Assembly (NCBI RefSeq): GCF_023242475.1
Contig: NZ_JALJFG010000030.1
Span: forward strand, 1 to 64,000
Length of the DNA: 64,000 nucleotides
Direction of reading: 5' to 3'
From: Pseudomonas sp. MWU15-20650
Lineage (GTDB): Bacteria; Pseudomonadota; Gammaproteobacteria; Pseudomonadales; Pseudomonadaceae
Shown here piece by piece: positions 17,222 through 25,952 of the stretch. How positions within the stretch are numbered: the stretch's first letter is position 1; each line of letters opens with the position of its first letter. Both the position numbers and the translations under genes were made by a program. Below the pieces are notes generated by a model. The model ran no database searches. It was given only the letters and a program-made list of their open reading frames with translations, and was not told the DNA's origin.

Positions 17222-18184
17222 ATGATGCTACGAGTTCTGCTTTTGACCCTTACCCTGTTTTCCAGCCTTGGCTTCGCCGCTTCCCCAGTCGTACTGCAAC
17301 GGCCCATCAGCCTGGACACCGGCAGCGGCGAGCTGTTTGGCTCACTCTTGCTGCCCAAATCCGACAAGCCGGTACCCGTGGTGTTGATCATCGCCGGCTC
17401 CGGCCCCACCGACCGCAATGGCAACAGCGCCGACGGCGCACGCAATGACAGCCTCAAGCGCCTGGCCTGGGTACTGGCGCGGAATAACATCGCCAGTGTG
17501 CGCTATGACAAGCGCGGCGTGGCCGCCAGCCTGGCTGCCACCCCCGACGAACGTAACCTGACCCTCGACGCCTACGTGTCCGACGCCGTGGCCTGGGGCA
17601 AGCTGCTCAAGGCCGACAGCCGCATGGGCCCGCTGGTGGTGCTGGGCCATAGCGAAGGCGCACTGGTCGCTGCCCTCGCCGCGCCGCAACTGGACCCGGC
17701 GGGCGTTGTCTCGCTGTCCGGCAGCGCTCGCCCGGTGGACCAAGTGATTCGCCAGCAACTGGCCGATCACCTGCCCCCTGCCCTGCTGCTACGCAGCAAT
17801 GAAATCCTCGACCATCTCAAGGCCGGCCAGGTGGATACCGATGTACCTCGCCCACTGGAAGGTATTTTCCGCCCCAGCGTGCAGCCCTATCTGATCAGCC
17901 TGTTTCGTGCCGACCCGTCGGCCGCTTTCGCCCAGCTGAGCATGCCAGCCTTGATCATCCAGGGCACCAACGACATCCAGGTCGGCGTGGCAGATGCCCA
18001 GCAATTGAAAAAAGCCAAGCCGGACGCCCAATTGACGGTAATCGAAGGAATGAACCACGTCATGCGCATCGTGCCCAAGGATGTGAAGGAACAACTGGAG
18101 TCCTACAATGATCCGCAACTCCCGCTCGCCGCCGAGTTGGGCCAGCGTATCGTGCGCTTTATCGACGGACTTCAACCCCGTTAA
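17222..18184 (+). CDS. secreted alpha/beta hydrolase
   Basis: 320 residues with an N-terminal signal peptide (LLLTLTLFSSLGFAAS). Alpha/beta-hydrolase features are the oxyanion region IIAGSGPTDRNGN, nucleophile elbow GHSEGAL and the C-terminal IEGMNHVMR with the catalytic His. It is probably a periplasmic esterase or peptidase-like hydrolase. ATG codons at 17222 and 17225, and a GTG at 17219, are all possible starts with no clear ribosome-binding site. Confidence 0.8.
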   Translation: MMLRVLLLTLTLFSSLGFAASPVVLQRPISLDTGSGELFGSLLLPKSDKPVPVVLIIAGSGPTDRNGNSADGARNDSLKRLAWVLARNNIASVRYDKRGVAASLAATPDERNLTLDAYVSDAVAWGKLLKADSRMGPLVVLGHSEGALVAALAAPQLDPAGVVSLSGSARPVDQVIRQQLADHLPPALLLRSNEILDHLKAGQVDTDVPRPLEGIFRPSVQPYLISLFRADPSAAFAQLSMPALIIQGTNDIQVGVADAQQLKKAKPDAQLTVIEGMNHVMRIVPKDVKEQLESYNDPQLPLAAELGQRIVRFIDGLQPR

Positions 18185-18283
18185 GCGACTATTGGCCTCC
18201 AGTCCTGTGAAAACCGGCCGATAAGCCCAGGGTCGACAGTAAAAAGACTGTCGACTCGCTGGGCTTGGACAGGATCGCACCGC

Positions 18284-19087
18284 ATGACAACCACTGAAGC
18301 AACACCAGAACCCACCGCCGAGACCCCGGCTGAAACCGAGGCCGTCGAGGCGGCGGCCCTGCCCTGGGCGGACGTACACGCCGAACATTTCAAAATGCTG
18401 CGCCTGGCTCCCCTGGCCACCGACCGTGCCACCGGCGCGCGGCCATTGCGCTTTGTGCAGTTCGGCTATGCAGAGCGCCATTCCTCACACCAAAGCCTGC
18501 TGCGCATGGTCATCCAGTTACCGAGCCAGCGGGTACGGCGCGAGCAGAACCACTTGGATATCTGGGTGGACCACGATAAACATCGCGTGCACTTCGGCCC
18601 GGGCAACAGCCTGGAAATCGAACCCGCCAACCGCGGCCTTGGCCGCTTCCTGGTCGCCCAAGGCGCCGCCTGGGCGAAAAAGAAGTGGTCACACTACCGC
18701 GTCGATGGCGTAGACCTTGCCAACAAGGACGCGCTCAACGAAGCCACACGCCTGCGCCGCGATCACTTCCTGCGTATCCAGGGGTTTGATGTGGCCTATG
18801 CCGATGTGCAGCACCTCAAGGGCAATGTGCAGCCGGGCAAGGTCAGCGACGTGCTGGACAGCTGGAACACCGAAAAGGTGCAGTTTGTAGAGATCCTCGA
18901 AGCCGCGCAGATGCTGCAGCAGGCTGAGCACAACCTGGCAGAGCAGGAAGTGAAACTGCGCAAGGAAGAGGAAAAGGTCACCAAGTTCAAGCGCGAGGAC
19001 AGCGGCTTGCGCTTTACCATCACCTGCCTGGTGGCGTTTACCGTGTTTCAGGCGGGATTGTTGATCTGGATTGCCACTCACCGGTGA
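18284..19087 (+). CDS. hypothetical protein with C-terminal coiled coil and membrane anchor
   Basis: 267 residues. The first ~25 are Thr/Glu/Ala-rich and low complexity. A soluble central domain (about 30-185) has no recognised family. Residues ~195-235 are a charged coiled coil (LAEQEVKLRKEEEKVTKFKR). A single hydrophobic helix near the C-terminus (FTITCLVAFTVFQAGLLIWI) would anchor it in the membrane with the bulk in the cytoplasm. No functional call can be made. Confidence 0.75.
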   Translation: MTTTEATPEPTAETPAETEAVEAAALPWADVHAEHFKMLRLAPLATDRATGARPLRFVQFGYAERHSSHQSLLRMVIQLPSQRVRREQNHLDIWVDHDKHRVHFGPGNSLEIEPANRGLGRFLVAQGAAWAKKKWSHYRVDGVDLANKDALNEATRLRRDHFLRIQGFDVAYADVQHLKGNVQPGKVSDVLDSWNTEKVQFVEILEAAQMLQQAEHNLAEQEVKLRKEEEKVTKFKREDSGLRFTITCLVAFTVFQAGLLIWIATHR

Positions 19088-19110
19088 CCAGGCGGGTACG
19101 CAATTAAACA

Positions 19111-19196
19111 TGTGGGAGGGGACTTGCTCCCGATGAGGGCGTTTCAGTCATCGAATGCATGACTGATACACCGCTATCGGGAGCAAGCCCCCACAC
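19111..19196. repeat. REP/BIME-type inverted repeat
   Basis: Two inverted units, GGGAGGGGACTTGCTCCCGA and ATCGGGAGCAAGCCCCCA, flank a ~40-base spacer. This is the typical Pseudomonas REP doublet and lies between convergent genes. Confidence 0.85.
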
Positions 19197-19214
19197 ATTG
19201 AGGGTGCTCTTCGG

Positions 19215-20123
19215 TTAAACCCGCGCGGCAAACACCGCCTGATGTTCCCGGCACTGTTCAGCCGTGAGCATGAACACACCGTGGCCACCGCGCTGGAAAT
19301 CCAGCCAGGCAAAATCCACTTCCGGGTACAACGCCTCAACATGCACCTGGCTGTTGCCCACTTCGACAATCAGCAAGCCCTTCTCGGTCAAGTGGTCCGC
19401 CGCCTCGGCCAGCATGCGCCGAACCAGATTCAAGCCATCGTCACCACAAGCCAGGCCCAACTCCGGCTCGTGTTGATATTCGTCTGGCATGTCGGCGAAG
19501 TCTTCGGCATCGACATACGGCGGGTTGGAGACGATCAGGTCGAAACGCTGGCCCGGTAAACCGTCAAAGCCATCACCCTGCACGGTGTAGACACGCTCGT
19601 CGACACCATGGCGCTCGATATTCTGGTTGGCGACTTCCAGCGCCTCAAAAGACAGATCGCCCAGCACCACTTCGGCCTCTTGGAATTCATAGGCACACGC
19701 GATACCGATGCAACCGGAGCCGGTGCACAGGTCGAGGATGCGGGCTGGCGGCTGGGCCAGCCAGGGCTCGAAGCGGTTTTCGATCAATTCGCCGATAGGT
19801 GAGCGCGGGATCAGCACGCGCTCGTCAACGATGAACGACAAGCCGCAGAACCAGGCTTCCTTCAACAGGTAGGCAGTGGGTACGCGCTCGTGAATGCGAC
19901 GGTGCAGCAAACGCTGCACGTGAGAAATTTCCTCTTCCTCCAGGTTGCAATCCAGGTAGCTGTCTGCAATTTCCCAGGGCAGGTGCAAGGCGCCGAGCAC
20001 CAATTGCCGGGCTTCGTCCCAGGCATTGTCGGTGCCATGCCCGAAAAACAGGTCTTCCCCATGGAAACGGCTGACAGCCCAACGGATGTGGTCGCGCAAA
20101 GTGCGCAGGCGAGAGGTAATCAC
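19215..20123 (-). CDS. prmB: 50S ribosomal protein L3 N5-glutamine methyltransferase
   Basis: 302 residues from a GTG start at 20123 preceded by CAGGAG; the open frame runs on upstream without a start of similar quality. The methyltransferase core shows LDLCTGSGCIGIACAYEF (SAM loop) and the substrate-Gln motif NPPYVD of the HemK/PrmB family. The N-terminal helical domain (SRLRTLRDHIRWAVSRFHGE) is that of PrmB rather than PrmC. It methylates a Gln of L3 during ribosome assembly. Confidence 0.95.
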   Translation of the reverse strand: MITSRLRTLRDHIRWAVSRFHGEDLFFGHGTDNAWDEARQLVLGALHLPWEIADSYLDCNLEEEEISHVQRLLHRRIHERVPTAYLLKEAWFCGLSFIVDERVLIPRSPIGELIENRFEPWLAQPPARILDLCTGSGCIGIACAYEFQEAEVVLGDLSFEALEVANQNIERHGVDERVYTVQGDGFDGLPGQRFDLIVSNPPYVDAEDFADMPDEYQHEPELGLACGDDGLNLVRRMLAEAADHLTEKGLLIVEVGNSQVHVEALYPEVDFAWLDFQRGGHGVFMLTAEQCREHQAVFAARV

Positions 20124-20362
20124 GGGGGCAAGCTCCTGGAAAAAACGACTGGCGATTCTATCAGCCTTCGCCTGTACCGACGATGTACGAAAATCCTTCG
20201 CCGCATGTCGGATTTCATCCATTTTGCCATCATTGGGCTAAACAAGCCGCCTACTTGACATGGCTGCACGTCAACAACGGCGTACCTTACGATGGTAGCG
20301 ATTCACAGAACCGCTCAGCCAGTGGACAATGTCACAAAAGCCCCCCTCACAGGAGCCCCAGA

Positions 20363-20953
20363 ATGTCCGTTCCAAAGACGATGTTTCAACTCAGCGGTCG
20401 CGGTTACGCAGCAGCCAATCTGAACCATGCGACCCTCGTGATCATCGACGCCCAGAAGGAATACCTCAGTGGCCCACTCGCCCTCTCGGGCATGGACGCC
20501 GCTGTCGATAACATCAAGCAACTGGCCGCAGCAGCACGCAATGCCGGGCGCCCGATTGTGCATGTGCGCCACCTGGGCACCGTTGGCGGCCTGTTCGACC
20601 CCCAGGGCGAGCGCGGCGAGTTCATTCCGGGCCTGGAACCCCTTGGCGACGAAACCATCATCGGCAAGCTGCTACCCAGTGCCTTCCACGGCACCGGCCT
20701 GGAAAAACACCTGCAAGACCTTGGCTCCCTGGACCTGATCGTCTGCGGTTTCATGAGCCACTCCAGCGTCAGCACGACGGTGCGCGCCGCCAAGAACCTG
20801 GGCTTTCGCTGCACCCTGGTCGAAGATGCCTGCGCCACCCGTGACCTGCCTTACAAGGGCGGCATCCTGAGTGCCGAGCATGTGCAACAGACTGAAATGG
20901 CCATCATGGCCGACAACTTCGCGACCCTCGCGCTGACCAAAGACCTGATCTAG
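20363..20953 (+). CDS. isochorismatase-like cysteine hydrolase
   Basis: 196 residues from the ATG at 20363, preceded by AGGAG; an upstream frame extension lacks a site. The catalytic Asp is seen in LVIIDAQKEY, the Lys in IIGKLLPSAF and the Cys position in LIVCGFMSHSSVSTTVRAA. In this family the nucleophilic Cys sits after the GFMT-like turn; here that position is occupied by Ser (HSSV), a change shared by some isochorismatase-like members, so hydrolase chemistry is uncertain. Divergent from prmB. Confidence 0.8.
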   Translation: MSVPKTMFQLSGRGYAAANLNHATLVIIDAQKEYLSGPLALSGMDAAVDNIKQLAAAARNAGRPIVHVRHLGTVGGLFDPQGERGEFIPGLEPLGDETIIGKLLPSAFHGTGLEKHLQDLGSLDLIVCGFMSHSSVSTTVRAAKNLGFRCTLVEDACATRDLPYKGGILSAEHVQQTEMAIMADNFATLALTKDLI

Positions 20954-21094
20954 ATCGCCTTTCGATGAGCGGTACGGCCTGTTTATGGCTCCGCTCATCC
21001 GCAAAGCCTCCTCATTTGGTGCATTTACCTCTGGCACAGGAACAACCTGTGTATCTTCCGGTCGAAGGGCCGATACCCTGGAGGAAAGGTCGGA

Positions 21095-21415
21095 ATGAAG
21101 ATATCCGATGGTTTTGATGCTCGTCGCTTGCGCCCCAAGGGCCCGAGCAATTGGCGTCTGCGCCTGGTAGCCGGCTTTGCCGCGCTGCTGGCCATTGTAG
21201 GTTTGCTGCTCGCGGGTGCGGGTGGCGCCGGTTTGTTTGGTCATTCGCCGGCCCTCGGCGAACTGAATGCCAGCCCAGGCGGTTCGGCCATCCTGCTGGG
21301 CCTCGGCCTGCTGGTGCTGTGGCTGGCTGTGTGGCTGTGGCGCCGTAGCCGTCGGCGGATGCGCCAGCCGCTGTCATTGAACATCGCCTCGCACCTGATG
21401 AAAAAGCACGACTGA
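21095..21415 (+). CDS. small membrane protein of unknown function
   Basis: 106 residues with a good ribosome-binding site (GGAGGAAAGG). There is a cytoplasmic basic N-terminus, one hydrophobic helix (VAGFAALLAIVGLLLAGAG), a short loop and a second helix (LLGLGLLVLWLAVWLW) followed by an Arg-rich segment. No domain is recognised. Confidence 0.65.
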   Translation: MKISDGFDARRLRPKGPSNWRLRLVAGFAALLAIVGLLLAGAGGAGLFGHSPALGELNASPGGSAILLGLGLLVLWLAVWLWRRSRRRMRQPLSLNIASHLMKKHD

Positions 21416-21490
21416 TGGCGCTTGGATAGCGTTTCCTGCGCCCGGGCCGCCGCGTTTTAGGTAAACTGCCCGCCCTTCGCGGAGGCTGAC

Positions 21491-22048
21491 ATGCAAGACG
21501 ACGATTTTTCCCTGTTCAAAAACGAGCTGCGCGGCGTCAAGCCGATCAAGCACGACCGCGCCGACACTGGCAAACCCAAGGCTGACCGCGCGCAGATCGC
21601 CAAGCTGCGCCAGGCCGCGACCGTGCGCAGCGATGCCACCACGGTAGATGGTCTGTCGGACCAGTTCGTGATCGACGTGGGCCCCGAAGATGAGCTGATG
21701 TGGGCCCGCGACGGTGTACAGGACAGCCAGATGCGTAAGCTCAAGATCGGCCAGATCCCGTTCGAAGGCAGCCTGGACCTGCACGGCATGAGCGTGGAAA
21801 AAGCCCGGGAAACCTTGTGGGCCTTCCTCGCCGAAGCCACGAAATTCGAAATCCGCTGCGTGCGCGTCACCCACGGCAAGGCCGTGCGGCTGGATGGCAA
21901 GCGGCCAATGATCAAGAGTCACGTCAACACCTGGCTGCGCCAGCATGCCCAAGTACTCGGCTTTACCTCTTGCCAGGCCCGCCACGGCGGCGCCGGCGCG
22001 GTGTATGTGATGCTCAAGCGCACCATGATGGAAGGGCGCGACGAGTAA
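21491..22048 (+). CDS. Smr-domain endonuclease-like protein
   Basis: 185 residues. The C-terminal ~90 residues are an Smr domain: SLDLHGMSVEKARETLW with the LDLHG motif, then RVTHGKAV, VNTWLRQ and ARHGGAGAVYVMLKR. Smr domains are small nucleases acting on DNA or RNA. The N-terminal half is charged and probably flexible. It lies 78 bases before folE, the common Pseudomonas order. Confidence 0.9.
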   Translation: MQDDDFSLFKNELRGVKPIKHDRADTGKPKADRAQIAKLRQAATVRSDATTVDGLSDQFVIDVGPEDELMWARDGVQDSQMRKLKIGQIPFEGSLDLHGMSVEKARETLWAFLAEATKFEIRCVRVTHGKAVRLDGKRPMIKSHVNTWLRQHAQVLGFTSCQARHGGAGAVYVMLKRTMMEGRDE

Positions 22049-22126
22049 CAAGTGCCATCGTCAGGCTTGCAGCGATGTGTCCGCCACCGTAACCTTGCGC
22101 TTTGCGAAAATCCCACAGGTAGTTTC

Positions 22127-22672
22127 ATGTCCCTGGAACAGAATTACACAGAGATTCTCGGCCAACTCGGCGAGGACGTCTCCCGCGAGGGCCTGCTCGA
22201 CACGCCAAAACGTGCCGCCAAGGCAATGCAGTACCTCTGCCGCGGCTATGAACAGACACTGGAAGAAGTCACCAACGGTGCCTTGTTCAGCTCCGACAAC
22301 AGCGAAATGGTGCTGGTCAAGGACATCGAGCTGTATTCGTTGTGCGAACACCACCTGCTGCCGTTTATCGGCAAGGCGCATGTCGCGTATATCCCAAGCG
22401 GCAAGGTGCTGGGCCTGTCGAAGGTCGCGCGTATCGTCGACATGTATGCGCGCCGCCTGCAGATCCAGGAAAACCTCAGCCGCCAGATCGCCGATGCGGT
22501 CCAGCAGGTCACCGGTGCCCTGGGTGTTGCAGTCGTGATCGAAGCCAAGCACATGTGCATGATGATGCGCGGTGTGGAGAAACAGAATTCGTCGATGATC
22601 ACTTCGGTGATGCTGGGTGAGTTCCGCGAAAACGCGGCGACCCGTAGCGAATTCCTCAGCCTGATCAAGTAA
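22127..22672 (+). CDS. folE: GTP cyclohydrolase I
   Basis: 181 residues starting MSLEQNYTEI. Zinc and catalytic residues are seen in YSLCEHHLLPFIGKAHVAYI and VVIEAKHMCMMMRGV. It opens the guanine ring of GTP to make dihydroneopterin triphosphate for folate. The start at 22127 fits the usual N-terminus. A strong terminator follows the stop. Confidence 0.97.
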   Translation: MSLEQNYTEILGQLGEDVSREGLLDTPKRAAKAMQYLCRGYEQTLEEVTNGALFSSDNSEMVLVKDIELYSLCEHHLLPFIGKAHVAYIPSGKVLGLSKVARIVDMYARRLQIQENLSRQIADAVQQVTGALGVAVVIEAKHMCMMMRGVEKQNSSMITSVMLGEFRENAATRSEFLSLIK

Positions 22673-22685
22673 TCGGCCGAGCAGG

Positions 22686-22716
22686 AAAAAACCGGCGTTC
22701 ATCGCCGGTTTTTTTT
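22686..22716 (+). terminator. Rho-independent terminator after folE
   Basis: An 8-bp stem (AACCGGCG with CGCCGGTT, 22690-22697 and 22703-22710), TTCAT loop and a T-run. Confidence 0.92.
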
Positions 22717-22774
22717 CGCCCCCGAAATTAAGGTAAGCTGCGGCCCCTTCTGTCATGGGCAAGAGGTTTCAGCC

Positions 22775-23146
22775 ATGTTCGTCAAAGCACTTCGAGTCGG
22801 CCTCGGCCACGTCATCATTGCGGGCGACTTCCTTACCCGCCCACGTAAAAAGCAGCGTCCCGCCGAACAACAGGCGCAAGTGAACGCCGCGGCCAAGGAC
22901 CTGACCCTGTATCAGTTCCACGCCTGCCCGTTCTGCGTGAAGACCCGTCGCACCCTGCATCGCCTGAATGTACCGGTGGCGTTGAAGGACGCGAAGAACA
23001 ACGAGCAAGACCGCCAGGCCCTGCTGGAACAAGGCGGCAAGATCAAAGTGCCGTGCCTGCGCATCGAAGAAAACGGCCAGACCACCTGGATGTATGACTC
23101 CAAGGTGATCATTGATTACCTGGACAAGCGGTTTGCGGCAATCTAA
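22775..23146 (+). CDS. glutaredoxin/GST N-terminal-like thioredoxin-fold protein
   Basis: 123 residues. A short N-terminal segment (possibly membrane-associated) is followed by a thioredoxin-fold domain with a CPFC redox motif in YQFHACPFCVKTRR, the cis-Pro region IKVPCLRIEE and a C-terminal helix MYDSKVIIDYLDKRF. This is the pattern of glutaredoxin-like, GST N-terminal proteins found in pseudomonads. It probably reduces disulfides with glutathione. It is the last housekeeping gene before the biosynthetic island. Confidence 0.88.
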   Translation: MFVKALRVGLGHVIIAGDFLTRPRKKQRPAEQQAQVNAAAKDLTLYQFHACPFCVKTRRTLHRLNVPVALKDAKNNEQDRQALLEQGGKIKVPCLRIEENGQTTWMYDSKVIIDYLDKRFAAI

Positions 23147-23450
23147 CTGACACCGTCGATCCAAGGCTTGGACAGCCTGAAGAGGTTGAAGCGCATCCAA
23201 ATCGATCATCCTGGGGCCAAGTGGGAAATCGGGCTGATCAATCGCAGCGGGATGCGCCGGGCCCGGCAGTGCAACTGCATAAGCATTTCGCCCCCCTTAG
23301 GCAAGACTCGGTAATCAGCGTGGGCACGCGCTGCTACAACGGGTTTTATCAATAAAAAGAGCGCCGTCAGTGCTCTTGCAATTTCAAGCAAATCTCAGTC
23401 CTCTCCCTAGATAAGATCACCCCTACAACGTCTATAGGGTTGTCATATTT
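23147..23450. other. 304-bp region upstream of the 19-gene operon
   Basis: No gene seen. It should hold the promoter of the biosynthetic operon. Features are an inverted repeat AAGAGC-N9-GCTCTT at about 23357-23377, and a weak sigma-54-like match CGGCAGTGCAACTGCA at 23264-23279 (correct GG/GC spacing but four mismatches). Neither is decisive. There is no T-run after the stem, so it is not a clear terminator. Confidence 0.4.
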
Positions 23451-23756
23451 ATGAGCGCTTCAACACAGACAGCACGAGAGTTCATTCTCGCCTCGCTGCA
23501 ACACATCGGCGTTGCTCAGGATAAATTACAAGCCATCCAAGACGGCGCGCCCATGTATGGAGCACAAGGCTTATTGGACTCGATACATTTAGTCGGCCTG
23601 ATCTCGGTCATTGGTGAATGCATCGATAACACCGCTGGTAATTCCGAAAGTTTCTTCGATGTTCTCGATGAGGATCTGTTCGGCAATTTTACAGATATCA
23701 ATCGAATCGAATCGTTATTAAACGGAAAATTCAGCCATGTCAGCTTTTGCGCCTGA
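23451..23756 (+). CDS. acyl carrier protein (first gene of the operon)
   Basis: 101 residues. The phosphopantetheine Ser lies in GLLDSIHLVGLIS, the standard D-S-hydrophobic pattern at helix 2. It overlaps the PLP decarboxylase by 20 bases, so the two are coupled. The pairing of an ACP with a fold-III PLP decarboxylase recalls BtrI/BtrK of butirosin and the exosortase-A-associated set, where an amino acid on an ACP may be the decarboxylase substrate. The carrier for the amino-acid-derived unit is the likely role; this is inference. Confidence 0.85.
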   Translation: MSASTQTAREFILASLQHIGVAQDKLQAIQDGAPMYGAQGLLDSIHLVGLISVIGECIDNTAGNSESFFDVLDEDLFGNFTDINRIESLLNGKFSHVSFCA

Positions 23757-25044
23757 TAGTCAATATATCAACACCGACAAAATTGAACAGATCCCCTATC
23801 ACGTACTGGCCGACAACGTACCGACTCCCTTTTATGCGTACAGTGCCACCCAAATAAAAACAGACTTTGCAGAACTTAAACAGACACTTCCCCGCGATAT
23901 AAAATACTTCTACTCCCTCAAGGCCAACCCGAATAAAACCCTGGTGTCACTTCTGCACCAGGCGGGAACGGGCTGCGAAGTCTGTTCGCTGGTAGAACTG
24001 GAGATTGCACTGCGTCAAGGTGTGGCACCGAGCGATATCATTTTCGTCGGCCCCGGAAAGCATATTAACGAGTTGACGCAGTGCTGCCTCGCGGGCATTA
24101 AAGCCGTGGTAGTCGAGTCTATCGAAGAAATACTGTTACTTAATGACATTGCCGCTGGCCTGGGGCTAAAGCAGGACATTGCCCTGCGCATCAACCCTGA
24201 CTTCATCGGTGAAAAAGCCAAGTTGGTCATGAGCGGCAAGCCGCGCCAATTTGGTATTGACGAGCAACTCTTGCCGCAGGCATTCGCTGCGCTCGCGCCA
24301 CTTTCTCACCTGCGCCTGGCCGGCATCCATATTTATCTAGGCACCCGTATTCTTGACTGGCAGGCCTTGGCCAACAACACACAAAACATACTCACACTGG
24401 CTGCGACGATTCAGCAGACCTATGAAGTAAGCCTGGACTTTGTGGATGTCGGCGGCGGTTTTGGCGTGCGCTATTTCGATAAAGAAAAAGCACTCGACCT
24501 GGCCGCCTTGGGCGAGGCACTGCTACCGGTGGTGAATGATTACCGCAGGGACTTTCCACGCTGCGCAATCGTGATTGAGCTCGGCCGCTTCCTGGTGGCG
24601 CGCGCAGGCATCTTTGTGACCCGGGTCAACTACCTCAAGCCTTCCCGTGATGAGTGGTTTGCAGTATGTGACGGCGGTGCCAACTGCCACGGCAGTGCTG
24701 CCGGCATCAACTCCCTGATCCGCCGGAATTTCCCGATGGCACGCCTTGGACCCTCCCGGCATGACGATCAACATCGTTATCAAGTAACCGGCCCCCTGTG
24801 CACGCCCACTGATTTGCTCGGCGAAAACATCATGCTCGCCGAGCTTCGTTCGGGGGACCTGATCGGTATCGGACATTCCGGTGCCTATGGCGCCAGTGCC
24901 TCACCCGTGGGCTTTTTAAGTTTCGGCCATCCGGCAGAAGTGCTTGTGGAAAATGACCAAGCCTTTCTGATTCGCACGGCAGATAGCGTAGACACCCTGC
25001 TGGCGCCCCAGGTGTGCCAACAGTTGTCTTTGCCCTGCGCCTGA
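23737..25044 (+). CDS. PLP-dependent decarboxylase, fold type III (LysA/ODC-like)
   Basis: 435 residues. The PLP lysine is Lys62 in FYSLKANPN; the phosphate-binding glycines are DVGGGFGVRY (about 237-246); His198 is in HIYLGT. The catalytic Cys is Cys355 in GPLCTPTDLLG. This set fits the decarboxylases of the diaminopimelate/ornithine group, most like the exosortase-A-associated type (TIGR03099-like). It removes CO2 from an amino acid, either free or held on the preceding ACP. Substrate unknown. Confidence 0.88.
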   Translation: MSAFAPDSQYINTDKIEQIPYHVLADNVPTPFYAYSATQIKTDFAELKQTLPRDIKYFYSLKANPNKTLVSLLHQAGTGCEVCSLVELEIALRQGVAPSDIIFVGPGKHINELTQCCLAGIKAVVVESIEEILLLNDIAAGLGLKQDIALRINPDFIGEKAKLVMSGKPRQFGIDEQLLPQAFAALAPLSHLRLAGIHIYLGTRILDWQALANNTQNILTLAATIQQTYEVSLDFVDVGGGFGVRYFDKEKALDLAALGEALLPVVNDYRRDFPRCAIVIELGRFLVARAGIFVTRVNYLKPSRDEWFAVCDGGANCHGSAAGINSLIRRNFPMARLGPSRHDDQHRYQVTGPLCTPTDLLGENIMLAELRSGDLIGIGHSGAYGASASPVGFLSFGHPAEVLVENDQAFLIRTADSVDTLLAPQVCQQLSLPCA

Positions 25045-25054
25045 AGGAGTCGCC

Positions 25055-25951
25055 ATGCCTCTGGAGTTTGCGACTTCTCACATCCTGTGGCGCCAGTTTG
25101 GACGGCAGAACGATGCGTTTGCCGCAGACGCCGGGCAATTGAAAATCGTGACGGATTTCGTCAACGGTTTTTTTCGCTCCCATGCCCATCCCGGCCATGC
25201 CCAGGACTTTCACGCCACGCGCTGGTACGCCTCACAACACCAAGCCTTCCGGGTCATGCTGAAACAGTTGATTGGGGAGCTGCAAAACCAGACTCGGCTT
25301 GATGACCTGGATCTGTTGGTACTTGCTCACTGGACGCCGGACGTAGAGGTCGGCTGCTCGGTGACCAACGCCCTTATTCATCAGTCGGGTTGCCACGACG
25401 CCTTTGGTATTGCGATCAGCGATCACGGCCTGAGCAGCACGTTTCTGGCGTTGCAAGTCATTGAGGACTACCTCGACGACAGCGATCGTGCAGGCCGTGG
25501 AAAAAAGGCGCTGCTGCTGATCGCCGACCAGGATGCCATCCTGTATGACAGCCCCAGCCTGGCCCGTTTCAACCCGGCGCCCAGTGCCTGCGTCGTGATG
25601 TTGCACAACCGGCCAGGCGAACAGCCCAGCGGCATAGGGTTCAAACGCTATCGAAAAATGCCTCTCCCGGCCACACCCAAGGCATGGGATACCCTGCTCG
25701 TCACGCTGGATATGTTCACGCCCAGGGAAGACCTGCTCCCCCTGCTGATCCTGACCACACCGGGTTTTGCCACGCAGTTGCTCGAACATGAGCAACTGGC
25801 AACCCATCGCGTCGAGAGCTGGGACGAGACACTGCTCTCATGCGCGCCCTGGGCCAGGCTGGAACAACTGGCACCGACCCACCATCGTATCCTGCTGATG
25901 CTGCCGCAGGGGAACTTCCTGGCCTGCGCGGGCTTTGTGGCGGGGGCCTGA
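25055..25951 (+). CDS. KAS III-like partner subunit lacking the catalytic Cys
   Basis: 298 residues with the layout of the N-terminal half of FabH-type enzymes: LLVLAHWTPDVEVGCSV, then NALIHQSGCHDAFGIAISDH where FabH has the Cys-bearing strand. The Cys position is His124 (ISDHG), and no HxxN-type histidine is visible later. It is therefore probably non-catalytic. It lies one base upstream of an intact KAS (25953), like PqsB beside PqsC. It is homologous to the protein at 36892-37746 (shared AHWTPD and AISD-x-G). Confidence 0.7.
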   Translation: MPLEFATSHILWRQFGRQNDAFAADAGQLKIVTDFVNGFFRSHAHPGHAQDFHATRWYASQHQAFRVMLKQLIGELQNQTRLDDLDLLVLAHWTPDVEVGCSVTNALIHQSGCHDAFGIAISDHGLSSTFLALQVIEDYLDDSDRAGRGKKALLLIADQDAILYDSPSLARFNPAPSACVVMLHNRPGEQPSGIGFKRYRKMPLPATPKAWDTLLVTLDMFTPREDLLPLLILTTPGFATQLLEHEQLATHRVESWDETLLSCAPWARLEQLAPTHHRILLMLPQGNFLACAGFVAGA

Positions 25952-25952
25952 G

